Of a stretch of 64,000 nt of DNA, positions 63,166 through 64,000 are shown in pieces; the first letter of the stretch is position 1; the number at the start of each line of letters is the position of its first letter. The translations under genes were made by a program, and so were the position numbers. This DNA comes from Geothrix sp. SG200. GTDB taxonomy: Bacteria > Acidobacteriota > Holophagae > Holophagales > Holophagaceae. The stretch lies in NCBI RefSeq assembly GCF_022808935.1, contig NZ_JAKZFR010000003.1:124001-188000 (forward strand), in the 5' to 3' direction. Below the pieces are notes generated by a model. The model was given only the letters and a program-made list of their open reading frames with translations. It searched no databases and was not told the origin of the DNA.

Positions 63166-64000
63166 TTACGGGGTTCCGCCACCGATCCGGATGGGGTCGG
63201 CCCAGGTCCCGGGATAGAGGAAGCGCTGGGCGCCAAGGGTGCGTACGAACCGTCCGAATCGCAGATCGACTCCCGCGTAGATGGCCACCATGGGACAGCC
63301 GTCAGGCAGGGTGCATTCGTCCGGGATCGTCTGCTCGGACCGCCCCGGAGCCAGCGGGTGGACGCGGGCCTCCGCCCGGTCCCAGCCCTTGTGGAAGGCG
63401 TAGGCGACCCGGAGTTCCGAACCGAGGGTGAACGGTCCCTGCTGGCGCACCCGAAAGGTCACGGGAAGGTTCCGGACCCCCTCGAGGTTGGTGACAGGCG
63501 TCGCGAGCTCCAGAGTGGGCCACTGGAGGGGTTCCGGGCCCGTCAGCACCATCAGGGTCTCGACCTTGAGCACCCGTCCCCTCCCGTCCCGGGCCTCCAG
63601 CACCAGCTCACGATCCAGGAGGGGCTGGCCCGCGAATGAGACGCGGCCTTCCGCATGCCCGTGGCGGTCGGGAGTCAGCTCCAGGATCACCCGGTCCTCG
63701 TGGATCACCCGGAGGCGCCTCACGGAAGGCTGGCAGAACGCCTCGATGGGCACCTCGTTGCGGTAGAAGGTCTGGTTCTTGGGAGAGGTCACCAGGGCTT
63801 GGTTGTACTGGCGGATGGCGTGCCAGGCGGGCCGCGGGAGCCCCTCCTCGTCGGCCAGGCTGGCGAAGCCCAGGAGGCCGAACCACTCCTCCGCCTCGTC
63901 GTTGTGGATCCCGGGTTCGCCGGCCTTCCACCAGCCGTCCGCGTAGTAGAACGGGCACAGCCCGGTGACCCCCGCGTCCAGCAAGTCCCGCGTGTTCCGC
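63166..64000 (-). CDS. Glycoside hydrolase-like protein, N-terminus outside the window
   Basis: The open frame runs off the window edge; about 277 C-terminal residues are present. The first part (LLDAGVTGLCPFYYADGWWK, DEAEEWFGLLGFASLADEEG, RPAWHAIRQYNQAL) looks like the end of a TIM-barrel glycosidase or a related cell-wall glucanase, followed by a beta-sandwich with Ig-like strands. Family assignment (GH2- or GH17-like) is not possible from this part. It stands on the same strand as the carbohydrate-binding lipoprotein and GH30 enzyme. Confidence 0.6.
   Translation of the reverse strand, partial: RNTRDLLDAGVTGLCPFYYADGWWKAGEPGIHNDEAEEWFGLLGFASLADEEGLPRPAWHAIRQYNQALVTSPKNQTFYRNEVPIEAFCQPSVRRLRVIHEDRVILELTPDRHGHAEGRVSFAGQPLLDRELVLEARDGRGRVLKVETLMVLTGPEPLQWPTLELATPVTNLEGVRNLPVTFRVRQQGPFTLGSELRVAYAFHKGWDRAEARVHPLAPGRSEQTIPDECTLPDGCPMVAIYAGVDLRFGRFVRTLGAQRFLYPGTWADPIRIGGGTP

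Overview
The window is GC-rich throughout, densely coded on both strands, and has many ATGA/GTGA start-stop overlaps. No rRNA, tRNA or CRISPR array was seen. Gene content points to a Gram-negative bacterium: lipoproteins, a patatin/Omp85 fusion, a Spy-like periplasmic protein and secreted peptidases. Together with a fused isobutyryl-CoA mutase, a split glycine decarboxylase and many two-component proteins, the overall style fits Acidobacteriota, perhaps Holophagae (Geothrix/Holophaga-like). That placement is an inference from style, not a measured phylogeny.

Layout. 0-7 kb: a membrane-anchored TPR protein, fused B12-dependent isobutyryl-CoA mutase, a tandem hairpin repeat, a lytic transglycosylase, a lone Hpt protein and an unknown protein. 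7-11.5 kb: an orphan PstS-like protein, a Spy-like protein with a LytS/LytTR-type two-component system, then a 159-bp tandem repeat that carries copies of the 3' end of the neighbouring ridA gene. 11.5-24.3 kb: a SWIM/SNF2 helicase pair, rpiB-rph-patatin operon, gcvPA-gcvPB with an Lrp/AsnC regulator, and an S41 peptidase. 24.3-31 kb: modABC molybdate importer and an overlapping pair of hybrid kinases. 31-42 kb: an M2 peptidase-Hsp33-acyltransferase-queC-queF run, folK flanked by nested inverted repeats, an S9 peptidase, an acyl-CoA dehydrogenase, a C-terminal processing peptidase, gmk and a DUF1579 protein. 42-54 kb: a receiver/PPDK-N fusion, gdhA, a molybdopterin oxidoreductase divergent from a multi-cluster Fe-S protein, and an alcohol dehydrogenase/aldo-keto reductase/CMD/AraC cassette. 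54-64 kb: a very large NHL lipoprotein, a low-GC patch with IS-end-like repeats and a wrecked amidohydrolase gene, then a glycan-degradation group (GH30 enzyme, carbohydrate-binding lipoprotein, and a glycosidase-like protein cut by the window edge).

The most unusual signal is at 10761-11108. Two 159-bp units lie downstream of ridA, and each ends with a 30-bp copy of the ridA terminus. The farthest copy differs from the present ridA end at six sites, all third codon positions, so the encoded peptide VEIELIAEV is unchanged. The distal copy also ends on the stop codon of the convergent lytTR gene. This looks like a small element that inserted into the end of ridA and supplied a replacement gene end. 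A second tandem repeat, at 5109-5250, carries a hairpin of the same design (9-bp stem, GCA/TGC base, GGG loop), so the two may belong to one family of hairpin elements.
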